From positions 28,195,166 through 28,259,165 of the forward strand of contig JAJEKV010000003.1 of assembly GCA_021234155.1 (NCBI GenBank): 64,000 nt of DNA, written 5' to 3'. This document shows positions 22,613 through 33,604 of this stretch, piece after piece. This DNA is from Isoetes taiwanensis (lineage: Eukaryota; Streptophyta; Lycopodiopsida; Isoetales; Isoetaceae). Each line of letters opens with the position of its first letter. Position 1 is the first letter of the stretch. The notes under the pieces were generated by a model. That model searched no databases, was not told the DNA's origin, and saw only the letters and a program-made list of their open reading frames with translations. The translations under genes and the position numbers were made by a program.

Positions 22613-23777
22613 TTAAGGAAGTCCTTTGGTAGTCGGCCAGTTTTGTGTCTCTCGCGAGTCCTTTCCCAGAATCCCATCGATCCGACACAAGGCACCCAAA
22701 AATTTAACCACTATAATAAGCCACTAAAAAACCACTATAGATGTGGTTTTTTGTACTAAATATTTCATTCTTAATAAAAACCACATAACATAGTGGTTTT
22801 CATAACTAGTACATGGTTATGCATGTTGATTTTTTGTTATAGCATGGTTTATTACAATCGTTATTAGTTTTTTACATTGTTTCTAACATCATGGTGGTCA
22901 TTCATGTTGGTTTTTTAGCGTAGCCTAGTTTATTAAATTGACAATGGTTTATAACGTGGTTTTCAACCTCATTTTAAAGATTTTTCAATTGTCACATGGC
23001 TTGGAGAAGTTGAAGCAGTCCTTAGTGTGGTTTTTTATACCAATTTAAATGCCATGGTGGTTATTTATGCTAGTTTTCTATTATCACAATGTATGTTACA
23101 AAAAATGATTGTAGTTTGTAGCATGGTTTTCAATATAGCGTTACTTGGAATAATCGTTCATAGGTATCACCTAAAAGAATGCAGTTATCCATATTGGTTA
23201 CTCATTTACGGCATCCAAAAACAATTGTCATAAGTAAACGTTATCAATCCACTATAGATATAGTCCTTTGTACTTTAGCAGGCTTGCCTAAACTGACGTG
23301 AAACATTCCTTTGATTCTTAGCATGTCCATGTGTCTGCCAACGTGATATAAATATGATGTGGCTTTATTTATACTGCTAGATTTCCAATCTTCTAATCAT
23401 GCGACCATGCAAATTAAAAGATTCCTATAAAAATGCCTTCACACCCCCAAACCTAGCATTAATTTGATTTTGCCCAGTACTTGCAAAGTATAGGGAAGTT
23501 GATTTAGTTTTCAAATACTTTCAAGAAATGAATCCACATGATGCTGCCTCTTTGAACAAGTGCGTGGAAGATGTTATCTTGTGGAATGCGAACTGCATGT
23601 TCCCTTCACAGTAAAGTGGTAATTATAGATTAATGTGTGCACGATATGTAATAAGATGTATTAAATATTTGACATGCATACGCATGCATTTGTTTTGTTT
23701 GGCATGCATAAAGAAACGTTTAAATGTTCTATATTTAATTTGTTTAGTGAGGCAATTAAATTACTACTATGGTGTGT

Positions 23778-24140
23778 AATTACCAAACATGCAAATTTAT
23801 CTTTATCGCATCCAATAAATACATCTTCTATCTAGGTATAATGTTTCAAACTTATTGCATGCAACAAATACATCTTCTATCTAGGTATCATGTTCCGAAC
23901 TTGTTATTTTTTCTTTATAGCATGCAATAAATACATCTTCTATCTAGATATCATGTTTCAAACTTGTTATTTTTTCATGCAAATGTATCTTCATCGCATG
24001 CAACAAGTACATCTTCTATCTAGGTATCATGTTTCAAACTTGTTATTTTTTTCATGCAAATGTATCTTTATCGCATGCAACAAACATATCTTCTATCTCT
24101 TCTATCTTATCATGTTTCAAACTTGTTATTTTTTCAAAGG
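23778..24140 (+). repeat. Tandem repeat of a ~60-75-bp unit
   Basis: About five copies contain GCATGCAACAAATACATC, TTCTATCTAGGTATCATG and TTTCAAACTTGTTATTTTTT in order. The copies at 23880-24060 also include CATGCAAATGTATC. It lies in the left half of the CACTA-like element. Confidence 0.8.
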
Positions 24141-24499
24141 TAAAAGGTTAGGGCAAGATTAGGGCACCCAATCCAGCGCCGTCTGCTCCGGAAGAACTCG
24201 CCATGGGTCTTATGCACATCCACAGGTATAGCATACTCCGTGTTTGCTCCCTTGCTATGAGATTAGCAAGATTTTTATGGACAAAGATTGTCGATTAAGC
24301 TTTTTGATTCGTTATTTCGTATTTCTGTTATTTGCATTCGAGATTGTTTTGTTGTTTATCAAGGCCTCCAATGCACATTTGGGCATGAATGCAGGCCGTT
24401 GTGGCTTTCTTACTTTGTTTTTTCAATGTATAGTTGCTCCATGCCTTCTCCATGTGCATGAGATTGATTTTTAACGGCGGTGACAGTGGCCATGTGCAG

Positions 24500-25022
24500 A
24501 ATCGATTATACTGGCTCAGGATATTGACCGAAAGAATGCACAGACAGCTGAGATATTAAAAAAGCAAGCAGACCAATTGGAACTTGAATCACTTTACAAA
24601 GAAGAGCAAGTTCTTAGAAAACGTTACTTCAATGCCATGCAAGGTGCTTTTTAATTTTCTAATTTAGTGTACAGAACAATTTGTCCAAGGACGTGGGAGG
24701 ATCAAATGTTTGCGTTTTGAATTGGGAGGACATTCAGTAGGTTATATCTGTTCGTGCTACATGCATTCTTCTACATGTAGCACTCTTCTACGTGAAACCT
24801 GATTAAATCTTTGATGCAGATATGAAGGGTAAAGTTAGAGTTTATGCTCGTTGGAGACCATTAAGTGATAAGGAAATGAATGAGAGGCAAAAGGCAGTTC
24901 TATCGTCACCAGATGAGTATACACTAGAGCACCCTTGGAAGGATGATAAGGCTAAGCAGCATCATTTTGATCATGTCTTTGACGATTATGTCAATCAAGA
25001 CCAGATATTTGAAGATACAAAG
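24500..25022 (+). pseudogene. Captured exons of a KCBP-type kinesin (neck and motor N-terminus)
   Basis: Two exon-like blocks have proper splice signals. Block one (24500-24643, acceptor GTGCAG, donor AAG|GTGC) encodes L-A-Q-D-I-D-R-K-N-A-Q-T-A-E-I-L and K-E-E-Q-V-L-R-K-R-Y-F. Block two (24820-25022, acceptor GATGCAG, donor AAG|GTACG) encodes M-K-G-K-V-R-V-Y-A-R-W-R-P-L and the E-H-P-W-K-D-D-K strand. This order matches the coiled neck and start of the motor domain of kinesin-like calmodulin-binding protein, a minus-end-directed plant kinesin-14. The ATP-binding P-loop, the rest of the motor and the calmodulin-binding C-terminus are absent. Introns are retained, so capture was from genomic DNA and not a processed transcript. 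It lies inside the CACTA-like element, which explains the fragment. Confidence 0.75.
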
Positions 25023-27400
25023 GTACGTTGGCTTTTTACATGTTTGAAGTTGCTCAGTTAGAAGTCTGTAAGTGGTGCTGGTCAAAAATAAATTGTTTTA
25101 TGCATCCTACATCAAGAGGGCATGTGGACTTGCACAAGAACCAACATCAAAAAGAAAGATTCGGAATGCATGTCGACTGAGATAGAGCAGCAGAACTGGG
25201 CAAGAATATTAGAAACATGAAATTTCATGACTCGTTACAAATCATCATACGTGAATTAAAGGATTCCATGTCATCACACCCTTTAAGTCACACGATCTTT
25301 GCAATTTTCACTTGCATTAGTTTGGCATTGCTCTGTATCTCTGTTTTGCTCGTAAAGGAGCGGGTTCATGGCTATTTTGGGAGTGGAAAGTGCCGTAAAA
25401 GTATGCTCCCGTCCAATAATTCTTCAAGACCTCTTGTCAGCAGGACCAGAAGTGGCTGAGCCTCCACATTGATTGTGTCTGCAGGAGTCCAAAATACCAT
25501 TGAATCTTTCCTCAAGGTACATATATTTGATCAGCAAAGCTGATTGCGGGGCCAGTTTTGCCTACATACAACATAATCGAGCATCTATACATTCATGATC
25601 TTTCCAGTTTTTGCATAATCTTGGTTGAAAAATACATTCATAGTCTTTGTTTAGTTTGCTGAGAAGAGATGCGTTTGGTGAAGAGACATGGTTTATGCAG
25701 TGTTTTTAGCTGAAAAGATTAGTCACTCAACCTTAGTTACTCCATGTCGCTTGTGTTTGCTCTATCTGAATTAATTATGTGCTGGTAGCATTTGATTTAC
25801 ACTAGTAGGCCTCACCAAAGGACACCTCCGAGATGGTAAATGTCACTTCCCAATGGAAATTTCATTTTTTAGGGAAAGATTTAGGGTTGCTTTAGTCGTA
25901 GAAAAGGCGTGGAGCATATTTCAAGGAGATGAAAGAGTAACAGTGAGATAAGGATGAAGGAGAAATGCTCAAGTTGGCACAAGCTGAGCAAAACAGAGAT
26001 GCTCAAGTTGGCACAAGCTGAGCAAAATGGAGTGGGTAGAATAATAGCAGGAAAAATATACGAGATTGAGGGACCAAGTCCATGCAAGCTCATAGCCATA
26101 GATCTGCTATGGCAGAGAAATTAAGAAAGTAGATTGGATTCTTTGCTGTAGGATTCTTTCTCTTTATAAGGTGGTTAAAAGTATGGCATGCATTTGTGAT
26201 GCATGAAAGAATAGATGTTTTCCATAATCCTAAAGTCTTTAAATGTGTCAACTTGCTGTTCTCACCATTGTATACCATTTGTTACCTGGGAAATCTCTAA
26301 CGCCTATGGTTTCTTTTGGAATGCAGAATTATCGTTTCTTCTTCATGCTTGTTTCATCGACAACACTTCTGTGCATTCATGTTTTGATGATCATTATACA
26401 GTTCGGGGAGCAATGGGGAAGTCTCCAGCATCACTCTTGATCTTGGTGCACTCACATTCTTCACTTGTATCTCATAATCAATCAGGTTCTTACTTACACC
26501 CTTGCTCATTCTTTTATGCTGTAGCGGCTTTGTATGCCATTATCTTATTACGTACTCAAGCTCTATTATTCTTCCATTTCAAAGATTTTGGCAAAAGATG
26601 ATTCCTGTTTTAATATTTTACATGCCAGTACATTATACATACAAACAGGTTTTTAGGATTATGCTTGCATTTATGCTCACATCTCAGCTGCATATTTCTC
26701 ATTTTTTGTTCTTGTTGCCCTGTAAGGGGTACAAGAAAAAGGGATAACTACTGCACGTCATTTGAAGCTTTTATGCTGGCAATAATTTTTGAGATTGTCA
26801 TCTAACATCAGCTAGATTGTCAATCCATAGTTGAAATTTTTGAGATGATTAATAGATAAGGAAGCAGGTCATGTCACCGAAATTAAATTTCTATGGTCCA
26901 TTTGGATCCATTACAAAGGATGAGTGGCTGTGTAGATGGAAAGATTTAAGCAAGTTCTATGCTGCATTAGGAAACATTATCTGGAGTAAGTGGGCTGCAT
27001 GGGTGAAAAATGTCTGAGCATGGTTGTATGTGTAACCACTTTAAGTGCTTTACGCACTGTACTGAATTGCTCACGGTTGCAGACAATCTATGAGATTTTT
27101 GAAATGAGGATAAAGTGAAGCCTTATAACCTGGGTATGGTTTTGAATTTTAAAGGGACTTTTTGTTCACCAATTGTTTTTCAAACAGGTTTTGTAGTCTG
27201 CTGATGAGAAAGTACAGAGCCCATTGTTGAAGCTAGCAAACCCTCTATATGACCTATTATTGGGAAGGACTCGCCCTTGGAGAATTGCATACAAGGATCA
27301 ACAATGTATAAAGAGGTGGGGAATAGTCCCTTTGCATGAAGGGTTCACATGTCACTTATGGGGTATGGTTGATCCGAGGTTCGATTCCTTGGCCCAAAGT
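25023..27400. other. Interior of the CACTA-like element, unassigned
   Basis: An 80-residue frame at 25217-25459 has one hydrophobic segment (T-I-F-A-I-F-T-C-I-S-L-A-L-L-C). A 32-bp GAGAAATGCTCAAGTTGGCA-type direct repeat lies at about 25960-26030. No recognisable domain was seen; these could be further captured fragments. Confidence 0.3.
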
Positions 27401-27649
27401 GTAGGATGCTGATTGCAAAACCCATGCCACGTCAAATTATAAATGGAAAGTATGTGATAATTTATCAGATAAATCAATACATGTAAAGCTATAATATAAC
27501 GAGGTGTTAGTTAACTAACTTGAAATGTTTTGAACAAGAAAACACTAGTGATTATGAATGCCACCACAGGTAAAGCTGTAATACAATAAGGTGTTATAAT
27601 ATAATAATTTGGAATACTTTGATCAACAAAACACTAGTGATTTATAACT

Positions 27650-27770
27650 TTAACTATCTTAAATAGACATTAAGATGCTAGTGCATTCTACTAGTAAACC
27701 ATTTATGGTTTCAAAATAGACATTAAGAAGCTAGTGCGTTCTACTAGTGAACTATTTACGGTTTCAATGC
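27650..27770. repeat. ~54-bp direct repeat near the right end of the CACTA-like element
   Basis: Two near-identical blocks run from AGACATTAAG through GCTAGTGC and TTCTACTAGT to GGTTTCAA (starts near 27666 and 27717). With the many AAAACCA words to the right they form part of the subterminal repeat region. Confidence 0.6.
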
Positions 27771-28210
27771 ACTAAACATGAAAGGTTGGGGACCACCAAC
27801 CAACAGTGACTTATGAATCTAACTATTCAAGCTTACCACAACATTTAGCCATGATAGTTTAACATTTAAGAATCACTTTTACAAACTACACACATGAAGT
27901 GTTATGTTAAACTATGTCTACTAAACATATTAAAAAACCACCATATTGAACACCATACACAAATCATCTATAATTACAATGTCAAATACCACATTCATAA
28001 ACCATTTACATGAAGAGCTATATTAAACGATGCTTATTAAACATGTTCAAAAACCACCTTAACAAACACCGTATGCAGACCACATACTTTGGCCATATAT
28101 GGTTTTTAATGATATCAACCCACTTACATGTATTGGTTTTAGAGAATGGTTTTATGGTCATAAACATGAGAAAAACCATGTAGTATTTTAATTTTGGTTG
28201 CCTTGTGCGA

Positions 28211-29107
28211 GCCATCGGATCGCCATTCTGGGAAAGGACGAGCACCTATATTAGGCTCGTTCCATTCTCAGGCCGGTTATCGGCGTCTTCTCACAGCAGC
28301 ATTTTCTTCTTTCTCGTAGCTTCCCTCCCTTCCCGCCCTGCTGCGTGGGCGTGTACGTCTTTTTCATTTGTATTAGTATTGGTTCTTGCCCTCTTTGTTG
28401 TTTTTCACCTGTGGGTGTCGCTTTTTCCTTGTTGCTGTTTCCTTGGCATTTTTCTGTGTTTTTCTCTGCCTGCGGGTGATGCTGTTTATTTCCACCTTGA
28501 GGGTGATGCATCTTTATATATCATGTTTTCCACCCGCTGGGTGATGCTTTTTCCACCTTATCGGTGATGCTATCTTTTTTTGTTATGCTCTTTTTCTGTC
28601 TATTTTTATGCCTTATATCTTCCGGCTTTCTTGATGCAGATTCTTTTTATGGCTAGGCTTGTTTCTCTAACTCTTTACGGGTGTTTTTTGAGTTTTTTTG
28701 GTATTGCAGGATTTCGCTATCTTCCGCCAGCTGTTGGGGTCCTGCTGGTTTTCCGTTCGTCATCCTCGTTGTTACATGGGGTTTTTTCGCTGTTGTTTGG
28801 GGTCGTGCTTTGTGTTTGCCTTCGCTCTCGTCCGGTTTCTCTGTTCTCTAGGCAACTCATTCGAGGTTGGTGGCGACCATTTCTCATTAGGGTTTTCCTC
28901 GAAAACCCGAAAGGGCGGGGTTTTTTATCCCGGTGAGAACTTGTCGCCATTGCCCTCCTATAATGCCTTAGCACATTTTCTTTTTTGGGGTAGTCCGATA
29001 TTGTTCCTATGGTCGGCTACCCCTCTCTCTTCTTACACATTGTATATTGCTGCTGTGATGAATGACAAGCCGATTTTGTGTCTCTCGCGAGTCCTTTCCC
29101 AGAATGG
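28211..29107 (+). mobile_element. YR element B, short non-autonomous relative of element A
   Basis: The left end GCCATCGGATCG plus CCATTCTGGGAAAGGAC (28223-28239) and the following ~80 bp are nearly identical to element A. The right end TTTTGTGTCTCTCGCGAG then GTCCTTTCCCAGAATGG (29091-29107) also matches A. The interior differs, but both elements carry tandem copies of a CCACCCGCTGGGTGATGC-type motif (here 28467-28575, in A 19337-19380). No recombinase box is present. Before the CACTA-like insertion it was directly joined to element A in head-to-tail order. Confidence 0.75.
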
Positions 29108-30873
29108 CAATAGTACAACCATAGTGAAACCAAATTGCAATGCAGTAATCAGCATGTATAGCCACATTAACATAAAAATAGAAGTGCACTCTCTGAAGTT
29201 AGACATCTACTTCAGTTAAGTAGATCATAAAGCCGATGTGATTGAACTATCTATCTTTCACTAACTAATTGACGGGCATTACCGAGCAACTTATTCGTAC
29301 TATTCAATGGACTTATAAATCAAAAGAGGTTGGATTTCTCTTGTTTCACAGGTTCAGACGTTGCTTCTGATAAGGTTTAGAGCCTAAGATTCAGGGCAGA
29401 GTCGTATATGAAGCAATAATTTGCGAAGAACCGAGATTCACTAGGCAATCACATCTTGTAGTCAGTCAGTCACATCCCGTAGTTGGTAGTTATAGACAAA
29501 GTTTGCAGATAGTTGCGATGGCAATAGATATAAGGTAATGTGGTCTTGGCCACACTCACAGACAGAGTCACAGTTTGACTCATCATGACAGCCACAAACA
29601 CAGTCACAGCTTGATGCTTGCATCTGATTGTTGCAAGTCGGTGGCGGTTGCAACATGTAGGCACAGCTTCATGAATGTAGAATTTAAACACTATAAGCTT
29701 GTTATTCTATGATTTTCCCGCTTTCCTTAGGCGGCGTGTAATGTATCCAATATTTATGCAGAGATGTCAGAGCTGTACTTCCAAGCAAAGAACTTCAGCT
29801 TAAGGGACAGTACATTCTGTTACTGTTTATGATTGCAAAGGCTGCACATCGATTCAATTATATGAGTGAGAAAATAGGATGCTGATTAGTCTTCCATTAT
29901 TATGATACTCTATAACAAAGAACTTAGATTGTTTAGCTCTTTTAGACAATCCTATGGAGTTGACCAGATTGTAAATTATATATTAGTAAATCTTAAAGAC
30001 CAACAGATTCCATGCCACCCGAAGTCTGTGTAGCGTTAACCATACTTGCAGGTTTATCCATCATGATGACATATAGACATTACTTGCAAGGGAGATTAGC
30101 AACATGACAATTCTGAAAATCATGCACATAATTCCAAAATGCTATGGGTGACAAAACAGTAAAATTCTGATACACAAGCTAGGGGCTGTCAGATTTAATA
30201 ACACTGGTGCTGGTTCAGTTCGACACTTGTAGCCATACGAATAGTCTTGGAGGTCGAAGCATGTGGAGGCAATTCCTGCATGCACAGTGCCAAGATGTTA
30301 CCTGATTGCATGCATATGGTTGCATGATGTGATCCTTACACTTTTTTGCACGAAAGCAAGCACCATATCATCATAGCTTAAACCCAGCAGAATATTCACG
30401 ATGATTTACCAACAAACAAACATGTTATGTTACTGCCACTAATCTTTAACTAAACCCTGTATATTTAACAAAGAGTATCAGATAGCTAACATCCTAAGCA
30501 ACTTTAATATGGCAGCCCCTACAACCAGCTTATACTTATAGTCAAAATCCAAAGTATTAAGCAAATATCATGCTGCCCCAACCCCCAACAAATTCGTATC
30601 TAGCTGCCCCAACTTACACTTGTGTCCGCTGATTTCTATGATAATACATCTTGTTGATGTGGTTGGATTCCTACAGACCCTTGATATATGCTTGCTTAGT
30701 CCCACCTTGCTCAAAACCCCATGTACCATTTGCATGATCCAAATAAGACCTTTGTCTTTCATTTATAAGCCTATTACTCGTTTCCCAAAACTGTTCATTC
30801 TGATTCTTTGGGAATTGAACCCAAACACAACCAGCAAATCCTTTTTGTTTTATTTTTTTCTTTATCAAATACA
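29108..30873. other. Intronic DNA, no gene seen
   Basis: AT-rich. Short CACAGTCACAG-like repeats occur near 29560-29615. A decayed minus-strand frame at 30877-30568 lies just downstream of the BAH-like pseudogene and may be its 3' untranslated region. Confidence 0.4.
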
Positions 30874-32110
30874 TCAATTCCTGTGATCAATCCTCAAGTT
30901 ATGAGGAGGCATACAATCCTTGCAACAAATTGTGTATTCTCTTCTATATCCTACCTTCTTATCGTCCATTAAAAAATTGAATTCAGAAAATCCAGTCAGC
31001 GACTCCAATAACCTTCTGCATTCCACTAATGTCCACGTCTCTTCCACGTTCAACGTTTGAATACGATCATTCTCCATGTGCACTTTCAATTCAATCGACG
31101 GTGTCCGAATGCAATGCTCCTCCACTGCTTTCCAGCACAATTGACCATTTTCTCGCTGCCTCTTCATTCTTTGAACAAAGAAATTGCAATATAAGGTCTG
31201 TTTTGGTAACCTGTACCTGAAAGTTGTAAACTTCAGAACCAAAATTGCATAAAGAACTTCATACTTACCTGAATGTGAAACTGCTCAAGTCTACTTCACA
31301 AGCAGTTATTTGTCCACCTGTCTCATGGATGCGTTTTCTCCAATTCCCATAAAATATCTGCTCAAGGGAAGCTTCAGTAACGCCTTGAAATGTATATGTC
31401 TGTGGTGCAACCCTTAATGTTTGCACATCCTTGAACAAGGAAGCAAATATGCTTATCGGAATGAAGGCTTTTGCACCACCTCGAACCCCGCCTCTTTCAG
31501 TCAACAACCTTCCTACTTCTCTTGCTAATAAGCAGCGAAACGCCAAAAGAATATGCTTATCATTCAAACCTTTAGAAATATGTGATAGTGCAGGGGAGTT
31601 TACCAGTGACAACTGTCCCACCGTACCTTTTGTTATTGTGTAATGGTATTTGTGGAACCAAACACCTTGATCCCTGAGAGCAGACAAAGGGACGTCACGA
31701 AATATCAAATGCCCAATAGCATGATGATGAACTTCCAAAACGCTTGTGATACTCTGTGCCGAAACTCTATCCTTGAAATCAGAAGAACACAAACAATTCA
31801 CTTCAAGCTTTGGAAACATAGGGCTCTGTGCAACATCCTCTTTCATCATATCTGCAGGTCCATACGCATGCGCAACAACAATCTCATCTATACTTTTACT
31901 GCCCTGACCAATAACAAATCCAACCACCTATGCTTTCCAATGTGCAGTCAAATCATTGAGCTTTCGTTTTTTTACTTTATGATCACCGCGTTGTGCTGGC
32001 TTCATAGTCACCCAAGAACCCACTGAGATATTCAAGTCTATCCATTCTCCATTGTCATCTTTCACATTCCTTAATACAATCTGAGTAATTTCAGATCGCT
32101 TAGTAGCCAT
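30874..32110 (-). pseudogene. BAH-domain-like chromatin protein, one in-frame stop
   Basis: On the minus strand exon 1 runs 32110-31269 (donor TTCAG|GTAAGT) and exon 2 runs 31216-30874 (acceptor ACTTTCAG). The 52-bp intron preserves frame and gives about 394 residues. Residues 1-60 (MATKRSEITQ...) are followed by an in-frame TAG at 31930-31928, after which the same frame continues with V-V-G-F-V-I-G-Q. The region around E-V-N-C-L-C-S-S-D-F-K-D and S-V-L-E-V-H-H resembles the strands of a BAH domain, a histone- and protein-binding fold, but the match is weak. The C-terminal exon is basic then mixed charge. It lies antisense inside the giant P450 intron. A single stop in an otherwise open gene suggests recent inactivation or a sequencing difference. 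Function is uncertain. Confidence 0.45.
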
Positions 32111-32125
32111 TACCTGTGCAAACAA

Positions 32126-33604
32126 ATGAATACCACATTATTCAACTAAAAAACCACTTAATAAAAATCAATACCACATCATTCAACTGAAAAACCACTA
32201 AGAAATACAATAGGGCTGAAAATACATACGATTTCTCTTCTAGCTTATAGGACGGTTGAGGATCAGAGTTAAAGAAGTCTATTCCAGTTTCAGTTTTTGC
32301 ATTTGAATGTCGCAACCTACTAAATGTCTGGCTTCATGCATCAATAATAGCCTGCATGTAAGTGTCCATAACAACAATTATTCATTTGCCTAAACTGGAT
32401 ATGTCCCTAACGAGGTTAAAACTAGGATGCAAATGAATTCCCTGCCTTGCAAATTTATATCACTCTATAATTTACATTACGGAATTACTGAATTACTGGA
32501 CACTTGGGGCATAAACATACCAAAAAAGCATGAAACAATCCTCTCTTTACAGGCTGTGAAATAGTACAATGCCTAAACATCCATTAGATGCAAGAAAGGA
32601 AGATCAGTTCATCATTGATGGTCTCTGGAAATATTATGCAGAGGAGGAAGGATGTCTTCAGTTCAAAGACTGGAAGAAAAGAACAAGAAGTTTCTATATT
32701 TTCTGAGCAGGTAAATTGAAATGTTTTTTTGAAATCCATAGCTAGCATATCAATATGCTCTGATGAAGCAAAATCATAAAGATAAATATAAGACATCTTC
32801 CTCCTTCTACACGTGATGGTGCATTCCCATGAGTTATCCTACTGAATGCTAAAGAAATGCTAACTAAGCTTCCCGAAATTGCAATGATCAAACATAAAGA
32901 GAAGTGAGAACACTCACGAGAGCTGAATAGGGTTGATCTTGAGATTTTCGGAAGGTATAGAAGGCCGAATTGCTGAAAGCTACTGATTTGCTATGACATC
33001 TGAACAATTGCTATTGCACCTGAAAAGCATAAGTTAGAATAGAAATGGGTCAGCGGAGCTACAGTGAATGGGTCAATCCCATTGCTACAGTGCCCGATAG
33101 ACCCATTCAGTTTTCGAAATTGTATAAAGAAGTTAAATATTAGACTCGTTCAAATACCTTGCTAGGCAATTGTCGACACTTGAAGGAGTTGCTTGAACAA
33201 GTAATCCTATAGAATTCACGGCAATAGAATCAAAGCTTTTCTGCCAGGAGGAGGATGAGACAAAAACTTTGGCGCCAAGAAATTTTGTTTTTGAGGGAAG
33301 TCCATCACCGCTCTCTTAGCATAGATTGAGGCGAAAAACTCTAAGGGGGCAATACATTAAATGCAATTGTTTTAATGACGAGTTAGGTTGCCATTTAATT
33401 AGACTAATTAGATGTATATTAAATCAAAAAAATGCCACATCATACTGGTATAACAAAGTAACACCTCGCACGCTATTGGTTGATCCCAAACGCTAGGGTT
33501 TTTTATTGGGATATTTTGAGATCCCAAAAAAACTCTAATGTTCATCATCTAAGTTTTGTATGAACAATTTACACCAATTTATTCATCTAATCCTTGATTT
33601 GCAG
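32126..33604. other. End of the P450 intron, no gene seen
   Basis: The repeated words ATACCACATTATTCAACT and ATACCACATCATTCAACT lie near 32130-32200. No convincing coding region. The P450 acceptor TTTGCAG is at 33598-33604. Confidence 0.4.

Larger units (their letters stand above)
16120..22685 (+). mobile_element. Tyrosine-recombinase element A (Crypton-like), about 6.6 kb
   Basis: The left end carries CCCATCGATCCGA (16120-16132), then GCCATCGGATCG and ATTCTGGGAAAGGAC (16147-16161). The right end carries the inverse GTCCTTTCCCAGAAT (22658-22672) followed by the same CCCATCGATCCGA (22673-22685). Both a 13-bp direct repeat and inverted terminal motifs are therefore present. The left 110 bp is almost identical to the left end of element B at 28211. 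Near the right end is a tyrosine recombinase gene (21711-22612). No reverse transcriptase, RNase H or integrase was recognised in the 5 kb upstream, so a DIRS assignment is not supported and a Crypton-like YR-only element fits best. The plus strand is strongly pyrimidine-rich throughout. Confidence 0.65.
22686..28207. mobile_element. CACTA-like DNA element (5.5 kb) with captured gene pieces
   Basis: Ends are CACAAGGCACCCAAAAA (22686) and, inverted, TTTTGGTTGCCTTGTG (to 28207), flanked by a 3-bp CGA duplication (22683-22685 and 28208-28210). Three-base target duplication and CAC...GTG ends fit the CACTA/EnSpm superfamily. Subterminal DNA is dense in TGGTTTT/AAAACCA words at both ends, as in CACTA subterminal repeats. 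No transposase was recognised, so it is probably non-autonomous. It carries spliced-looking KCBP kinesin exons (24500-25022) and a tandem repeat (23778-24140). It lies exactly in the junction between YR elements A and B. Element boundaries are strong; superfamily is a good inference because the terminus is CACAA and not CACTA. Confidence 0.72.
10211..33604 (+). other. Giant (23.4-kb) intron of the CYP704-like pseudogene
   Basis: Exon 2 ends in phase 0 at 10210 and exon 3 begins in phase 0 at 33605 after TTTGCAG, so the two coding blocks join exactly. The interval holds a transposase-like gene, two YR elements, a CACTA-like element and a BAH-like pseudogene. The donor dinucleotide is AT instead of GT. 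Intron status is inferred from the continuity of the P450 protein family across the gap. Confidence 0.65.

Noticed and set aside
25217-25459. Captured membrane-protein gene
   Set aside because: Only one hydrophobic stretch and no recognisable family; kept as unassigned interior.
29446-29691. Cys/His-rich minus-strand ORF as a zinc-finger gene
   Set aside because: Residues come from short CACAGTCACAG-type repeats and do not form a regular C2H2 or RING spacing.
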